Assembly (NCBI GenBank): GCA_963966185.1
Contig: CAWZYM010000283.1
Location: 506,001-570,000 of the forward strand
Length of the DNA stretch: 64,000 nt
From: Rhabditoides inermis
Lineage: Eukaryota > Nematoda > Chromadorea > Rhabditida > Rhabditidae
Direction of reading: 5' to 3'
The notes below the pieces were generated by a model that was not told where the DNA came from, made no database searches, and saw only the letters and a list, made by a program, of their open reading frames with translations. Made by a program: the position numbers and the translations under genes. Positions 1 through 11,205 of the stretch are shown here, piece after piece (positions within the stretch are counted from its first letter, which is position 1; each line of letters opens with the position of its first letter).

Positions 1-250
1 CGCAGCGCACTAAATAAAGATTACCACCATTTTCTCAACTTTTTTGATTGCTACGATTAAGTGACGAATATGCGTCTAAATGCAGCAATAGCGAAAATGG
101 TGTAAATTTGTAACACGTGGAACATAAAAATTTATTTTTTCTGCATGATTGTTTTTTGTATTTAATTTTTTGTATTTTTTGTATTACTTATTATTACTTA
201 ATAATTACTTAACATTTAACCATCGTCGTCGCAATTGCGAGATTTCAGAC

Positions 251-856
251 ATGACCATGTCATATGCTTTGATTTGCTCAAAGTTCCGCCCTCCGCCGAA
301 ACCACCGCAAGTTGCCCTTTTTCCTCGATTCCAGGTTTGTTCTGATTTGATTCAATTTGAACAGATTATATTACTTTTTTTAAGATTTTTTTTAAAAGAT
401 TCCTAATATATTTTATGAATTCACTGAAACTTTGTTAGGAAGCCAAGATCGTTCTTCGTATCCAACTTCATTCCGTTGGAGCCGTTGTGGGTCGGCGGTT
501 CTTCCGACTGCGCCTGATGGAGGTATGTTCAATGGCCATTTGATTGCATGTTTAGATTCGCATCAAACTTTTTTGTTTATTGCAGGATGCTTTTCGTGTG
601 AACTTGTCGATTGACACGACGAACCTGCTTGTGAAGGGTCGTCGATGGATGGTAATTTAAATGTCATGCAGTTTATTTGGTTATGTTTCAGGTGACCCGT
701 TTCGTTGAATTTTTCGTCGAAGCGTATTCCACCTTCATTTCCACGGGGGAAGATCTGCAATGTAAGGTTCGTCGGCAGTGTGGTGGAGACATCGCTGAGC
801 AGAGGTGAGCATTGACGTCTACTTTGCACTACTCTGTTACCGACTGGTATTTCTTA

Positions 857-887
<31 letters not shown>

Positions 888-1182
888 TCAGTTTTGTTTT
901 TTGACGTGTCAGTGGTTATTGTATTGTAGGGACATGGAGGCTGATCAGACTCATACGATGTACCAGCGACTCGTACACGTGAACGGCAAGTTCGCAGGAC
1001 GATGCGGCTACACTAGGAGCTCCCCTGTGAGTGATATCGATTCGATCGTTTATTGTTGATGTTGTTGCTTCAGGTGTGCTCGCGTGGTGTGTACGTGAAG
1101 CTGCAGATGCACAAGAAGAAGCCAATGGAGCACCAGCGGATGAATCCTTATCATAGGTAAATCTCCGTTATCTTGTTAACGT

Positions 1183-1220
<38 letters not shown>

Positions 1221-1536
1221 CAACTGAACAACGAAACTTTTATGATGTACAGGGAAGCGCAAGTCGTGTCCAGTGTGCAGTCACAACCCCGCACTGTCGA
1301 TGATAGCGCTGCCGAGGACAAGGAGAAGGTGTTTAGTTTGTTTTATTCTTTTAATTCATTTTTTACGGTTATGTTGTTGTTTCAGGTGTGCTCGCGTAGT
1401 GTGGAGTGCATGGGGAAAGAGGCCGAGGAGAAGGACGTGAAGCTGCAGATGCCTTTCAGCGAGAAGAAGTCGGTGGAGCACCAGCGGATGAAGCCTATTC
1501 ACAGGTAAATATCCGTTATATATTTTTACGTATTCA

Positions 1537-1576
<40 letters not shown>

Positions 1577-1900
1577 CAGTAGAACAACTGAACAACGAAA
1601 CTTTTATGATGTACAGGGAAGCGCAAGTCGTGTCCAGTGTGCAGTCACAACCCCGCACTGTCGATGATAGCGCTGCCGAGGACAAGGAGAAGGTGTTTAG
1701 TTTGTTTTATTCTTTTAATTCATTTTTAACGGTCATGTTGTTGTTTCAGGTGTGCTCGCGTAGTGTGGAGTGCATGGGGAAAGAGGCCGAGGAGAAGGAC
1801 GTGAAGCTGCAGATGCCTTTCAGCGAGAAGAAGTCAGTGGAGCACCAGCAGATGAAGCCCATTCACAGGTAAATATCCGTTATATATTTTTACGTATTCA

Positions 1901-1948
<48 letters not shown>

Positions 1949-2064
1949 CAGTAGAACAACTGAACAACGAAACTTTTATGATGTACAGGGAAGCACAAGT
2001 CGTGTCCAGTGTGCAGTCACAACCCCGCACTGTCGATGATAGCGCTGCCGAGGACAAGGAGAAG
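251..2064 (+). CDS. Unrecognised multi-exon gene, 5' part of the interrupted plus-strand copy
   Basis: Eleven exons join in phase: 251-334, 439-522, 586-651, 692-804, 930-1026, 1074-1156, 1253-1328, 1386-1504, 1617-1692, 1750-1868 and 1989-2064. Acceptors are mostly TTTCAG/TTGCAG-like and donors GTRWRT-like. The start ATG at 251 lies two bases after a TTTCAG acceptor, so it may follow a trans-splice site or an intron in the leader; earlier exons outside the window cannot be excluded. The product begins MTMSYALICSKF and is basic, with a hydrophobic EFFVEAY stretch and a VHVNGKFAGRCGY segment. Exons 7-11 are tandem copies of an exon pair rich in E, K, Q and S. The gene continues at 9595 after the inverted insertion, which enlarges the intron after exon 11 to about 7.5 kb. 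I do not recognise the family. Confidence 0.6.
1253..2064 (+). repeat. Tandem exon-pair duplication with (TA)n in the intron
   Basis: A unit of about 364-372 bases is repeated. It contains a 76-base exon (EAQVVSSVQSQP...), a short intron, a 119-base exon (VCSRSVECMGKE...), and an intron holding a (TA)n tract of about 20-40 bases. Exon copies are nearly identical at the DNA level, with a few substitutions such as GCGCAAG/GCACAAG, and the introns are also nearly identical. This indicates recent duplication or ongoing homogenisation. The unit is derived from the exon at 1074-1156, which it resembles (VCSRG...EHQRM...HR). The mirrored array is at about 7112-8303, and one further unit lies at 9595-9906. 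Confidence 0.8.
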
Positions 2065-2305
2065 GTGTTTAGTTTGTTTTATTCTTTTAACTAGCGAACC
2101 AGCGAACCAAAACCTCTTCCCACATTTTCTAGGAAGAAATTTTCTTCTAACTTTTTCCCTCTTTAGATTATATTCGGCTCGCAGTTAGCTCATGATTTTT
2201 TTAATGAAAACATTATCGTAGATTTTGAATATACAGAATACTAAACGGAATGCAATGCAGATTTTCCATGGTGTTCATATTTCTATTTCGCTGATCATCT
2301 CACAT

Positions 2306-2407
2306 GACCACGTGGCGTAGTGGTGTTGCGTAGTGGCGTAGCGAGAGCGCTCTCGCTGACCAAGCACCCATGCGCAGGTTCGACTTTGGGTACCCTTGTC
2401 AAGTTTT
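2306..2407 (+). repeat. tRNA-like Pol III element (SINE or tRNA pseudogene candidate)
   Basis: TGGCGTAGTGG at 2313-2323 fits the tRNA A-box consensus TRGCNNAGTGG, and GGTTCGACTTT at 2377-2387 resembles the B box GGTTCGANTCC. They are 53 bases apart, a spacing seen in tRNAs with a long variable arm and in tRNA-derived SINEs. A TTTT run follows about 17 bases after the B box. A perfect 16-base palindrome, GCGAGAGCGCTCTCGC, lies between the boxes. I could not fold a convincing acceptor stem, so this is not called as a functional tRNA. Confidence 0.4.
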
Positions 2408-4132
2408 GTCAAGATGAAAAAACCATCCAACTGGTTCTGATCTTTGTATAACAATTCTGATGTCTCTCGTGAAAAGAGTTGATCTCTTTTGCGGGCTCAC
2501 CATAGATTCATGAAATGATTCATATTTTAGAATTTCATTCTTATGCATTGAAAATATAAAAGTTGTCATATCTTTGTTTCTTTATATGTGATCTTTTTGC
2601 TGATGGGCAGGGTGTCAAATGTGCTCTCATTTCTCTGCGCTCTCGCGCGCATATTGCTCCCACGATTCTTTCTTTCCCGCCGGCCGTCGTGTAGTCTAGC
2701 CGCTAACTAAGATTATTACTACGTGTGCTTCTTGTTTTTGGATGTATCATTACGTATTCAAGTGGTCTCTTCTAGTCCTCTCTGATTAAGAATGAAAACG
2801 CATTCACGTTTTGCTTCACAAGCTAGTGAATTTCACGGACCAATTTGGCATAACTAATTTGTCTAGTATCATATTGCTGTATTTTAATGAGTTTACAATT
2901 TCTTATCTACTGTCTAATGTCGGTCTGTCGAATTGGTAGGTAGTGATTGCGCGAGCTGACAAACTGTGCGCGTGTGTCTCCGTTACTGTGCCATCTTCTC
3001 TCGGCAAATCGATATTTGTGTTCACTGCCCCGCCACCCCTATTCGCACTGCCCTATTCATTCGCGCGGTCAGACAGGCAAACAGCGATTGTTGTGCGTGT
3101 TTTTCCCTCACTGGGCTCTCCTCTCTCGGAAATTCGATAAGCATCGCCCCATTCATTCGCGCCCGTTATTCTCAAATCCTATATTTTTCTGAAAGTGTTT
3201 ACAACTTTTTCACTTGGTATCACACGAATTTATAGGCACCAATCTCTCCCTCTCTCTGTTCAAATCGGTTCCGTGTGTTTGTGTGTTCGTTACCCAAACA
3301 CAATTCTTCACATTGTCTTGTTCATCGCGCGAATGTCGTTCACGATCATGTTTTTACTTATAATTCTGATTCAGGTGTGACGATCGTGTTCAATTTCTAC
3401 AAATATATATATGCTATATTTCTACCGTCATTTTCTATATTCCTTCGATACCAGCTGCTGGTTGCTCTGGACCGCACAAATTTTCTTGTTTTCTTTGTGA
3501 GAGGACGGAAGACATGTGTGGGCTAGAGCAATCAGCGGCACTTCACATCTGAATTGAAAAGGTATGTGATGTTTTGACGGGGCGTGACGAGATATGAAAA
3601 TTTGATTATAATTGCATTGAAAATATTATAATTTGTTATACACAAAAACAGATTTTAGGTTTTAGGTGGACGTTGGTGCCTCTCTTCCAATGCGGACTTT
3701 GACAACAATATGAGATATGACTATATAGCAATGTGAATTGTTATCATTTGACCCTAGTCGCTCTAATCGCTGGATCTGCTAGAAGATAACGAGAGGGTTC
3801 TAGTGGTTCGTCTCTTTTTTCAGCTGCTACATAAATCTTTGTCAGATGTGTTTCACTCCTGGTCTCTGTAATACTCCCTTTCTGTTTCATCTCTATCAAT
3901 CATTTCTGTCATGTGTTCGTTCATTTCATGCGTAAGTCATGTCGAACAGGTGTCTGATTACCTTTTTTTCTAACAAAAAATCAAAGGTCTCTGGTGGCAA
4001 AATGGAGCATATGCGATATGAGATAAGCATGCTATTTTGAGATTAGCATATTCTAAATAGTGGTAAACATTTTCCCATGATCCAAATCATTCACTTAATT
4101 TTACAAAAGTAACACATCGAATAACCTTCACA
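2408..4132. other. Gene-poor flank of the Nopp140-like gene, inverted copy
   Basis: I see no spliceable coding exon on either strand. The stretch is AT-rich, with a CG-richer patch at about 2940-3300 that contains short diverged repeats of ATTCATTCGCGC and CACTGCCC-type words. The reading frames there overlap in all three frames and have no splice logic. The mirrored plus-strand copy of this flank is 12886-14610. Confidence 0.6.
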
Positions 4133-4138
4133 TTTATT
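4133..4138 (-). terminator. Polyadenylation signal AATAAA
   Basis: TTTATT on the plus strand reads AATAAA on the minus strand, 14 bases after the stop codon of the minus-strand Nopp140-like gene. The distance is short, but it is the first canonical hexamer there. Confidence 0.6.
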
Positions 4139-4151
4139 GTGTTCACAACGT

Positions 4152-5812
4152 TTAAAACATGCTACGTTTACGCCAGTCAAAATATGTGATATTCTTGGGA
4201 GCCTCATCCTCGGAATCAGAATCCGACGAAGAAGAGTCCTTCTTGGCGGGCGCAGCCTTGACCGTGGTGGCCTTCACGAGAGCAGCCTGAAAAATCAAAT
4301 ACATCATGAAATGCAAATAAGACACTCTAATGTAACCTACTTACCTTTTTGGGAGCCTCATCCTCGGAGTCCGAATCCTTCTTGGCGGGCGCAGCCTTAG
4401 CTGGGGTCGCCTTCACGGGAGCAGCCTTCTTGGGGGCCACATCCTCAGAATCGGAATCCGACGAAGAAAAGTCCTTCTTGGCGGGCGCAGCCTTGACCGT
4501 GGTGGCCTTCACGGGAGCAGCCTGAAAAATCAAATACATCATGAAATGCAAATAATACACACTCAAATGCAACCTATTCACCTTTTTGGGAGCCTCTTTC
4601 TCGGAGTCCGAATCCTTCTTGGCGGGCGCAGCCTTAGCAGGGGTCGCCTTCACGGGAGCAGCCTTCTTGGGGGCCACATCCTCAGAATCGGAATCCGACG
4701 AAGAAAAGTCCTTCTTGGCGGGCGCAGCCTTGACCGTGGTGGCCTTCACGAGAGCAGCCTGAAAAATCAAATACATCATGAAATGCAAATAAGACACTCT
4801 AATGTAACCTATTCACCTTTTTGGGAGCCTCATTCTCGGAGTCCGAATCCTTCTTGGCGGGCGCAGCCTTAGCAGGGGTCGCCTTCACGGGAGCAGCCTT
4901 CTTGGGGGCCTCATCCTCAGAATCGGAATCCGACGAAGAAGAGTCCTTCTTGGCGGGCGCAGCCTTGACCGTGGTGGCCTTCACGGGAGCAGCCTGAAAA
5001 ATCAAATACATCATGAAATGCAAATAAGACACTCTAATGTAACCTATTCACCTTTTTGGGAGCCTCATCCTCGGAGTCCGAATCCTTCTTGGCGGGCGCA
5101 GCCTTAGCTGGGGTCGCCTTCACGGGAGCAGCCTTCTTGGGGGCCACATCCTCAGAATCGGAATCCGACGAAGAAGAGTCCTTCTTGGCGGGCGCAGCCT
5201 TGACCGTGGTGGCCTTCACGGGAGCAGCCTGAAAAATCAAATACATCATGAAATGCAAATAATACACACTCAAATGCAACCTATTCACCTTTTTGGGAGC
5301 CTCATTCTCGGAGTCCGAATCCTTCTTGGCGGGCGCAGCCTTAGCAGGGGTCGCCTTCACGGGAGCAGCCTTCTTGGGGGCCACATCCTCAGAATCGGAA
5401 TCCGACGAAGAAGAGTCCTTCTTGGCGGGCGCAGCCTTGACCGTGGTGGCCTTCACGGGAGCAGCCTGAAAAATCAAATACATCATGAAATGCAAATAAT
5501 ACACACTCAAATGCAACCTATTCACCTTTTTGGGAGCCTCATTCTCGGAGTCCGAATCCTTCTTGGCGGGCGCAGCCTTAGCAGGGGTCGCCTTCACGGG
5601 AGCAGCCTTCTTGGGGGCCTCATCCTCAGAATCGGAATCCGACGAAGAAGAGTCCATCTTGGCGGGCGCAGCCTTGACCGTGGTGGCCTTCACGGGAGCA
5701 GCCTGAAAAATCAAATACATCATGAAATGCAAATAAGACACAGACTTGTACAGACTTAAAATATCCTTACAGCGTGCTTGACACGTTGTTGGACTCTTGC
5801 ACGCAAAATAAC
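4152..5812 (-). CDS. Nopp140/nucleolin-like acidic-basic repeat protein, inverted copy
   Basis: On the minus strand, a 42-base exon (VILRARVQQRVKHA) is followed by six nearly identical 177-base exons and a last exon ending at 4152. Each 59-residue exon reads AAPVKATTVKAAPAKKD, then SSSSDSDSED, then (E/V)APKKAAPVKATPAKAAPAKKDSDSE(N/D/K)EAPKK. Alternating Lys/Ala/Pro blocks and Ser/Asp/Glu blocks are the hallmark of nucleolar chaperones of the Nopp140 group; the serine-acid runs are typical casein kinase 2 sites. The last exon replaces the final lysine with NITYFDWRKRSMF and a stop. I see no C-terminal domain of the SRP40 kind, so the call rests on composition alone. Histone H1-like or other disordered nuclear proteins are alternatives. 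No start codon is evident upstream of the VILRAR exon. Confidence 0.55.
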
Positions 5813-5865
5813 CTACAATTGGAAATGAATTAAATTCAATTGATGAAAAATTATCATTATTCAAA

Positions 5866-7227
5866 TTAATCATGGTTCATAGATGATATGCGCTCAAAGG
5901 CGATAATGTATTCGATCGGCTCAAGGCCATATAGTTCACAAACGGAAACAATAAATTCATTGAATATCGAGGAAACACATGACAATCGGCGAAAGGCATC
6001 TTGCAGTTGAACGCGTACAGCACCTCCCTTCCAACGGGCAACAGAGCACTAAAAATGGGTAATAACACGGTAGTATAGGTACGTCATAAAATTTTTGACT
6101 CACATTGATAGACGCTATGAGGCTGTTGATATTCTCGACGCATGTGAAAAGAGAAGGGATGATGAACTTCACAAGTTGAGAGCAATTCCGAATCGTTGAT
6201 ATCACATCGATCTGAAAGATATAATCGTTAAACAATATTGCTGGTTCGGCTAATTGAATACATAAAAAGAACTTTAAAACCTAATTTGATTAAAAATAAA
6301 GAAAGAGTGCATGAAATCGGAGAGTGGCAATATAAGAAAAAAATATTTCATTGATTGTTTTCATTGTACCCATCTGTTAAATGTTTTCCCCTTCCCTTTT
6401 CTTTCGCTTTTTGAATGCATCGGGGGGCTGCCGCCCCCCGCACCCCCCGCTTTTCTCTCGCTTTTTTAATGCATCGGGGGGCTGCCGCCCCCCGCACCCC
6501 CCGCTTTTCTCTCGCTTTTTTAATGCATCGGGGGGCTGCCGCCCCCCGCACCCCCCGCTTTTCTCTCGCTTTTTTATTGCATCGGGGGGCTGCCGCCCCC
6601 CGCACCCCCCGCTTTTCTCTCGCTTTTTTTATTGCATCGGGGGGCTGCCGCCCCCCGCACCCCCCGCTTTTCTCTCGCTTTTTTAATGCATCGGGGGGCT
6701 GCCGCCCCCCGCACCCCCCGCTTTTTTTATTGCATCGGGGAGCTGCCGCCCCCCGCACCCCCCGCATCACTTGTTTTGATCCACTATCTCCGCCATCCAA
6801 TCTCTCTCTCTCTCTCTCTCTCCCTCTCTCTCTCTCTCTACACTCTTCTCTAACTGTCTGTCTCTTTCCCAATGGATCGTCTTCCCACTAACAGGTCAGA
6901 TTTGCATTTGACCATACATACATTGCATCTCTCACGGCTCACACAAATAGCCGCTAGTAAAGTGTTCTCAAGTTCTGATCCGGCCAGCGGCAACCGGGAC
7001 ACATTTTGAACACATATAACCGATGACATCACGTAACTTTTTCATACACGCAATTTAATATTCCCAAAAGCTAAAAGAAGGTTAATTAAAAGAATAAAAC
7101 AAACTAAACACCTTCTCCTTGTCCTCGGCAGCGCTATCATCGACAGTGCGGGGTTGTGACTGCACACTGGACACGACTTGTGCTTCCCTGTACATCATAA
7201 AAGTTTCGTTGTTCAGTTGTTCTACTG

Positions 7228-7275
<48 letters not shown>

Positions 7276-7599
7276 TGAATACGTAAAAATATATAACGGA
7301 TATTTACCTGTGAATGGGCTTCATCTGCTGGTGCTCCACTGACTTCTTCTCGCTGAAAGGCATCTGCAGCTTCACGTCCTTCTCCTCGGCCTCTTTCCCC
7401 ATGCACTCCACACTACGCGAGCACACCTGAAACAACAACATGACCGTTAAAAATGAATTAAAAGAATAAAACAAACTAAACACCTTCTCCTTGTCCTCGG
7501 CAGCGCTATCATCGACAGTGCGGGGTTGTGACTGCACACTGGACACGACTTGTGCTTCCCTGTACATCATAAAAGTTTCGTTGTTCAGTTGTTCTACTG

Positions 7600-7657
<58 letters not shown>

Positions 7658-7981
7658 TGAATACGTAAAAATATATAACGGATATTTACCTGTGAATGGG
7701 CTTCATCTGCTGGTGCTCCACTGACTTCTTCTCGCTGAAAGGCATCTGCAGCTTCACGTCCTTCTCCTCGGCCTCTTTCCCCATGCACTCCACACTACGC
7801 GAGCACACCTGAAACAACAACATGACCGTTAAAAATGAATTAAAAGAATAAAACAAACTAAACACCTTCTCCTTGTCCTCGGCAGCGCTATCATCGACAG
7901 TGCGGGGTTGTGACTGCACACTGGACACGACTTGCGCTTCCCTGTACATCATAAAAGTTTCGTTGTTCAGTTGTTCTACTG

Positions 7982-8019
<38 letters not shown>

Positions 8020-8335
8020 TGAATACGTAAAAATATATAACGGATATTTACCTGTGAATAGGCTTCATCCGCTGGTGCTCCACCGACTTCTTCTCGCTGA
8101 AAGGCATCTGCAGCTTCACGTCCTTCTCCTCGGCCTCTTTCCCCATGCACTCCACACTACGCGAGCACACCTGAAACAACAACATAACCGTAAAAAATGA
8201 ATTAAAAGAATAAAACAAACTAAACACCTTCTCCTTGTCCTCGGCAGCGCTATCATCGACAGTGCGGGGTTGTGACTGCACACTGGACACGACTTGCGCT
8301 TCCCTGTACATCATAAAAGTTTCGTTGTTCAGTTG

Positions 8336-8373
<38 letters not shown>

Positions 8374-8668
8374 ACGTTAACAAGATAACGGAGATTTACC
8401 TATGATAAGGATTCATCCGCTGGTGCTCCATTGGCTTCTTCTTGTGCATCTGCAGCTTCACGTACACACCACGCGAGCACACCTGAAGCAACAACATCAA
8501 CAATAAACGATCGAATCGATATCACTCACAGGGGAGCTCCTAGTGTAGCCGCATCGTCCTGCGAACTTGCCGTTCACGTGTACGAGTCGCTGGTACATCG
8601 TATGAGTCTGATCAGCCTCCATGTCCCTACAATACAATAACCACTGACACGTCAAAAAACAAAACTGA

Positions 8669-8699
<31 letters not shown>

Positions 8700-9305
8700 T
8701 AAGAAATACCAGTCGGTAACAGAGTAGTGCAAAGTAGACGTCAATGCTCACCTCTGCTCAGCGATGTCTCCACCACACTGCCGACGAACCTTACATTGCA
8801 GATCTTCCCCCGTGGAAATGAAGGTGGAATACGCTTCGACGAAAAATTCAACGAAACGGGTCACCTGAAACATAACCAAATAAACTGCATGACATTTAAA
8901 TTACCATCCATCGACGACCCTTCACAAGCAGGTTCGTCGTGTCAATCGACAAGTTCACACGAAAAGCATCCTGCAATAAACAAAAAAGTTTGATGCGAAT
9001 CTAAACATGCAATCAAATGGCCATTGAACATACCTCCATCAGGCGCAGTCGGAAGAACCGCCGACCCACAACGGCTCCAACGGAATGAAGTTGGATACGA
9101 AGAACGATCTTGGCTTCCTAACAAAGTTTCAGTGAATTCATAAAATATATTAGGAATCTTTTAAAAAAAATCTTAAAAAAAGTAATATAATCTGTTCAAA
9201 TTGAATCAAATCAGAACAAACCTGGAATCGAGGAAAAAGGGCAACTTGCGGTGGTTTCGGCGGAGGGCGGAACTTTGAGCAAATCAAAGCATATGACATG
9301 GTCAT
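5866..9305 (-). CDS. Same unrecognised gene, complete copy inside the inverted block
   Basis: Read on the minus strand, this copy has the same start (9305) and the first eight exons mirrored at 9556-x. After further exon pairs it reaches an exon ending at 7112, then exons 6211-6104 and 6048-5866, ending in TAA. The exons total 1479 bases, giving 492 residues, with every junction in phase. The last two exons encode IDVISTIRN... and CSVARWKGGAVRVQLQ..., ending MNHD. They contain hydrophobic segments but no motif I can name. A short similarity between the N-terminal part (RLRLMEDAFRVNLS) and the C-terminal part (VRVQLQDAFRRLS) hints at a duplicated domain. Of the two copies this is the one whose exons are not split by an insertion. 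Its 3' neighbour on the same strand is the Nopp140-like gene. Function is unknown. Confidence 0.6.
6416..6764 (+). repeat. 54-bp G/C-run minisatellite, seven copies
   Basis: Seven units start at TGCATCGGGG (6416, 6470, 6524, 6578, 6633, 6687, 6731) with a 54-base period; the sixth unit is shortened to 44 bases. Each unit has GGGGGG, then GCTGCC, then two or three C6 runs, then a CTTTTCTCTCGC pyrimidine tract. The G6 and C6 runs can pair as a hairpin, and the C-run strand offers four or more G-runs on the opposite strand for quadruplex formation. It lies upstream of the 6211-6104 exon, inside an intron of the minus-strand gene. A (CT)n tract follows at about 6800-6840. Reading frames through it (RGAAAPRTPRFSLAF repeats) are repeat translations and not a gene. 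Confidence 0.85.
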
Positions 9306-9594
9306 GTCTGAAATCTCGCAATTGCGACGACGATGGTTAAATGTTAAGTAATTATTAAGTAATAATAAGTAATACAAAAAATACAAAAAATTAAATACAA
9401 AAAACAATCATGCAGAAAAAATAAATTTTTATGTTCCACGTGTTACAAATTTACACCATTTTCGCTATTGCTGCATTTAGACGCATATTCGTCACTTAAT
9501 CGTAGCAATCAAAAAAGTTGAGAAAATGGTGGTAATCTTTATTTAGTGCGCTGCGCGCACTAATTCATTTTTAACGGTCATGTTGTTGTTTCAG

Positions 9595-9744
9595 GTGTGC
9601 TCGCGTAGTGTGGAGTGCATGGGGAAAGAGGCCGAGGAGAAGGACGTGAAGCTGCAGATGCCTTTCAGCGAGAAGAAGTCAGTGGAGCACCAGCAGATGA
9701 AGCCCATTCACAGGTAAATATCCGTTATATATTTTTACGTATTC

Positions 9745-9790
<46 letters not shown>

Positions 9791-11152
9791 CAGTAGAACA
9801 ACTGAACAACGAAACTTTTATGATGTACAGGGAAGCACAAGTCGTGTCCAGTGTGCAGTCACAACCCCGCACTGTCGATGATAGCGCTGCCGAGGACAAG
9901 GAGAAGGTGTTTAGTTTGTTTTATTCTTTTAATTAACCTTCTTTTAGCTTTTGGGAATATTAAATTGCGTGTATGAAAAAGTTACGTGATGTCATCGGTT
10001 ATATGTGTTCAAAATGTGTCCCGGTTGCCGCTGGCCGGATCAGAACTTGAGAACACTTTACTAGCGGCTATTTGTGTGAGCCGTGAGAGATGCAATGTAT
10101 GTATGGTCAAATGCAAATCTGACCTGTTAGTGGGAAGACGATCCATTGGGAAAGAGACAGACAGTTAGAGAAGAGTGTAGAGAGAGAGAGAGAGGGAGAG
10201 AGAGAGAGAGAGAGAGATTGGATGGCGGAGATAGTGGATCAAAACAAGTGATGCGGGGGGTGCGGGGGGCGGCAGCTCCCCGATGCAATAAAAAAAGCGG
10301 GGGGTGCGGGGGGCGGCAGCCCCCCGATGCATTAAAAAAGCGAGAGAAAAGCGGGGGGTGCGGGGGGCGGCAGCCCCCCGATGCAATAAAAAAAGCGAGA
10401 GAAAAGCGGGGGGTGCGGGGGGCGGCAGCCCCCCGATGCAATAAAAAAGCGAGAGAAAAGCGGGGGGTGCGGGGGGCGGCAGCCCCCCGATGCATTAAAA
10501 AAGCGAGAGAAAAGCGGGGGGTGCGGGGGGCGGCAGCCCCCCGATGCATTAAAAAAGCGAGAGAAAAGCGGGGGGTGCGGGGGGCGGCAGCCCCCCGATG
10601 CATTCAAAAAGCGAAAGAAAAGGGAAGGGGAAAACATTTAACAGATGGGTACAATGAAAACAATCAATGAAATATTTTTTTCTTATATTGCCACTCTCCG
10701 ATTTCATGCACTCTTTCTTTATTTTTAATCAAATTAGGTTTTAAAGTTCTTTTTATGTATTCAATTAGCCGAACCAGCAATATTGTTTAACGATTATATC
10801 TTTCAGATCGATGTGATATCAACGATTCGGAATTGCTCTCAACTTGTGAAGTTCATCATCCCTTCTCTTTTCACATGCGTCGAGAATATCAACAGCCTCA
10901 TAGCGTCTATCAATGTGAGTCAAAAATTTTATGACGTACCTATACTACCGTGTTATTACCCATTTTTAGTGCTCTGTTGCCCGTTGGAAGGGAGGTGCTG
11001 TACGCGTTCAACTGCAAGATGCCTTTCGCCGATTGTCATGTGTTTCCTCGATATTCAATGAATTTATTGTTTCCGTTTGTGAACTATATGGCCTTGAGCC
11101 GATCGAATACATTATCGCCTTTGAGCGCATATCATCTATGAACCATGATTAA
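9595..11152 (+). CDS. Unrecognised gene, 3' part of the interrupted plus-strand copy
   Basis: Exons 9595-9713, 9831-9906, 10807-10914 and 10970-11152 (TAA at 11150) continue the frame left at 2064. If the intron 2065-9594 is removed, this gene has the same exon content as the minus-strand copy: four copies of the EAQVVSS exon and three of the VCSRSVECMG exon. Whether it is still spliced across an intron containing a complete inverted copy of itself is an open question. Such a transcript could form a very long hairpin, because the intron is complementary to most exons on either side. A candidate in-phase donor within the last exon (GCT|GTACGC near 10999) could join to the exon at 11206, but that is speculation. 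Confidence 0.5.
10254..10602 (-). repeat. 54-bp G/C-run minisatellite, mirrored copy
   Basis: This is the reverse complement of the repeat at 6416-6764, with the same seven units and the same shortened one. It lies in the intron between the exons at 9831-9906 and 10807-10914 of the plus-strand gene. Identical unit number in both copies argues that the inverted duplication is younger than any change in the minisatellite. Confidence 0.85.
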
Positions 11153-11205
11153 TTTGAATAATGATAATTTTTCATCAATTGAATTTAATTCATTTCCAAT
11201 TGTAG

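Larger units (their letters stand above)
2091..9560 (-). repeat. 7.47-kb inverted copy of the surrounding locus, inserted in its own intron
   Basis: This block is the reverse complement of the flanking locus. Positions 2091-7461 mirror 9561-14927 (paired coordinates sum to 17018, drifting by a few bases after the TA tracts). Positions about 7100-9555 mirror 1-2090 (sum 9556). The plus-strand intron that reads TTTTAATTCATTTTT elsewhere (near 1713) is split here: TTTTAA ends at 2090 and TAATTCAT resumes at 9561. Removing the block restores the intron exactly. A TAA triplet flanks both sides (2088-2090 and 9561-9563). The last bases (9556-9560) would pair with sequence left of the window, so the outer limit of the copied segment is not visible. 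Differences between the copies that I noticed are mainly TA-tract lengths and a few substitutions in repeat units. I infer a recent insertion of a duplicated fragment; an assembly error is the main alternative. Confidence 0.85.

Noticed and set aside
2943..3526. Overlapping short frames in the gene-poor flank
   Set aside because: Three frames overlap, composition is repetitive, and there is no splice chain or recognisable product; the mirrored copy at 13492-14075 has the same problem.
6381..6891. Gly/Ala/Pro/Arg-rich repeat protein (RGAAAPRTPRFSLAF units) and its antisense
   Set aside because: It is a translation of the 54-base G/C minisatellite, lies within an intron of the minus-strand gene, and frames exist on both strands.
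1..9560. Whole-genome-amplification foldback chimera as the source of the inverted block
   Set aside because: Not fully excluded, but the plus-strand sequence resumes exactly where it stopped and both ends of the block differ from the turning points expected for a simple strand switch.
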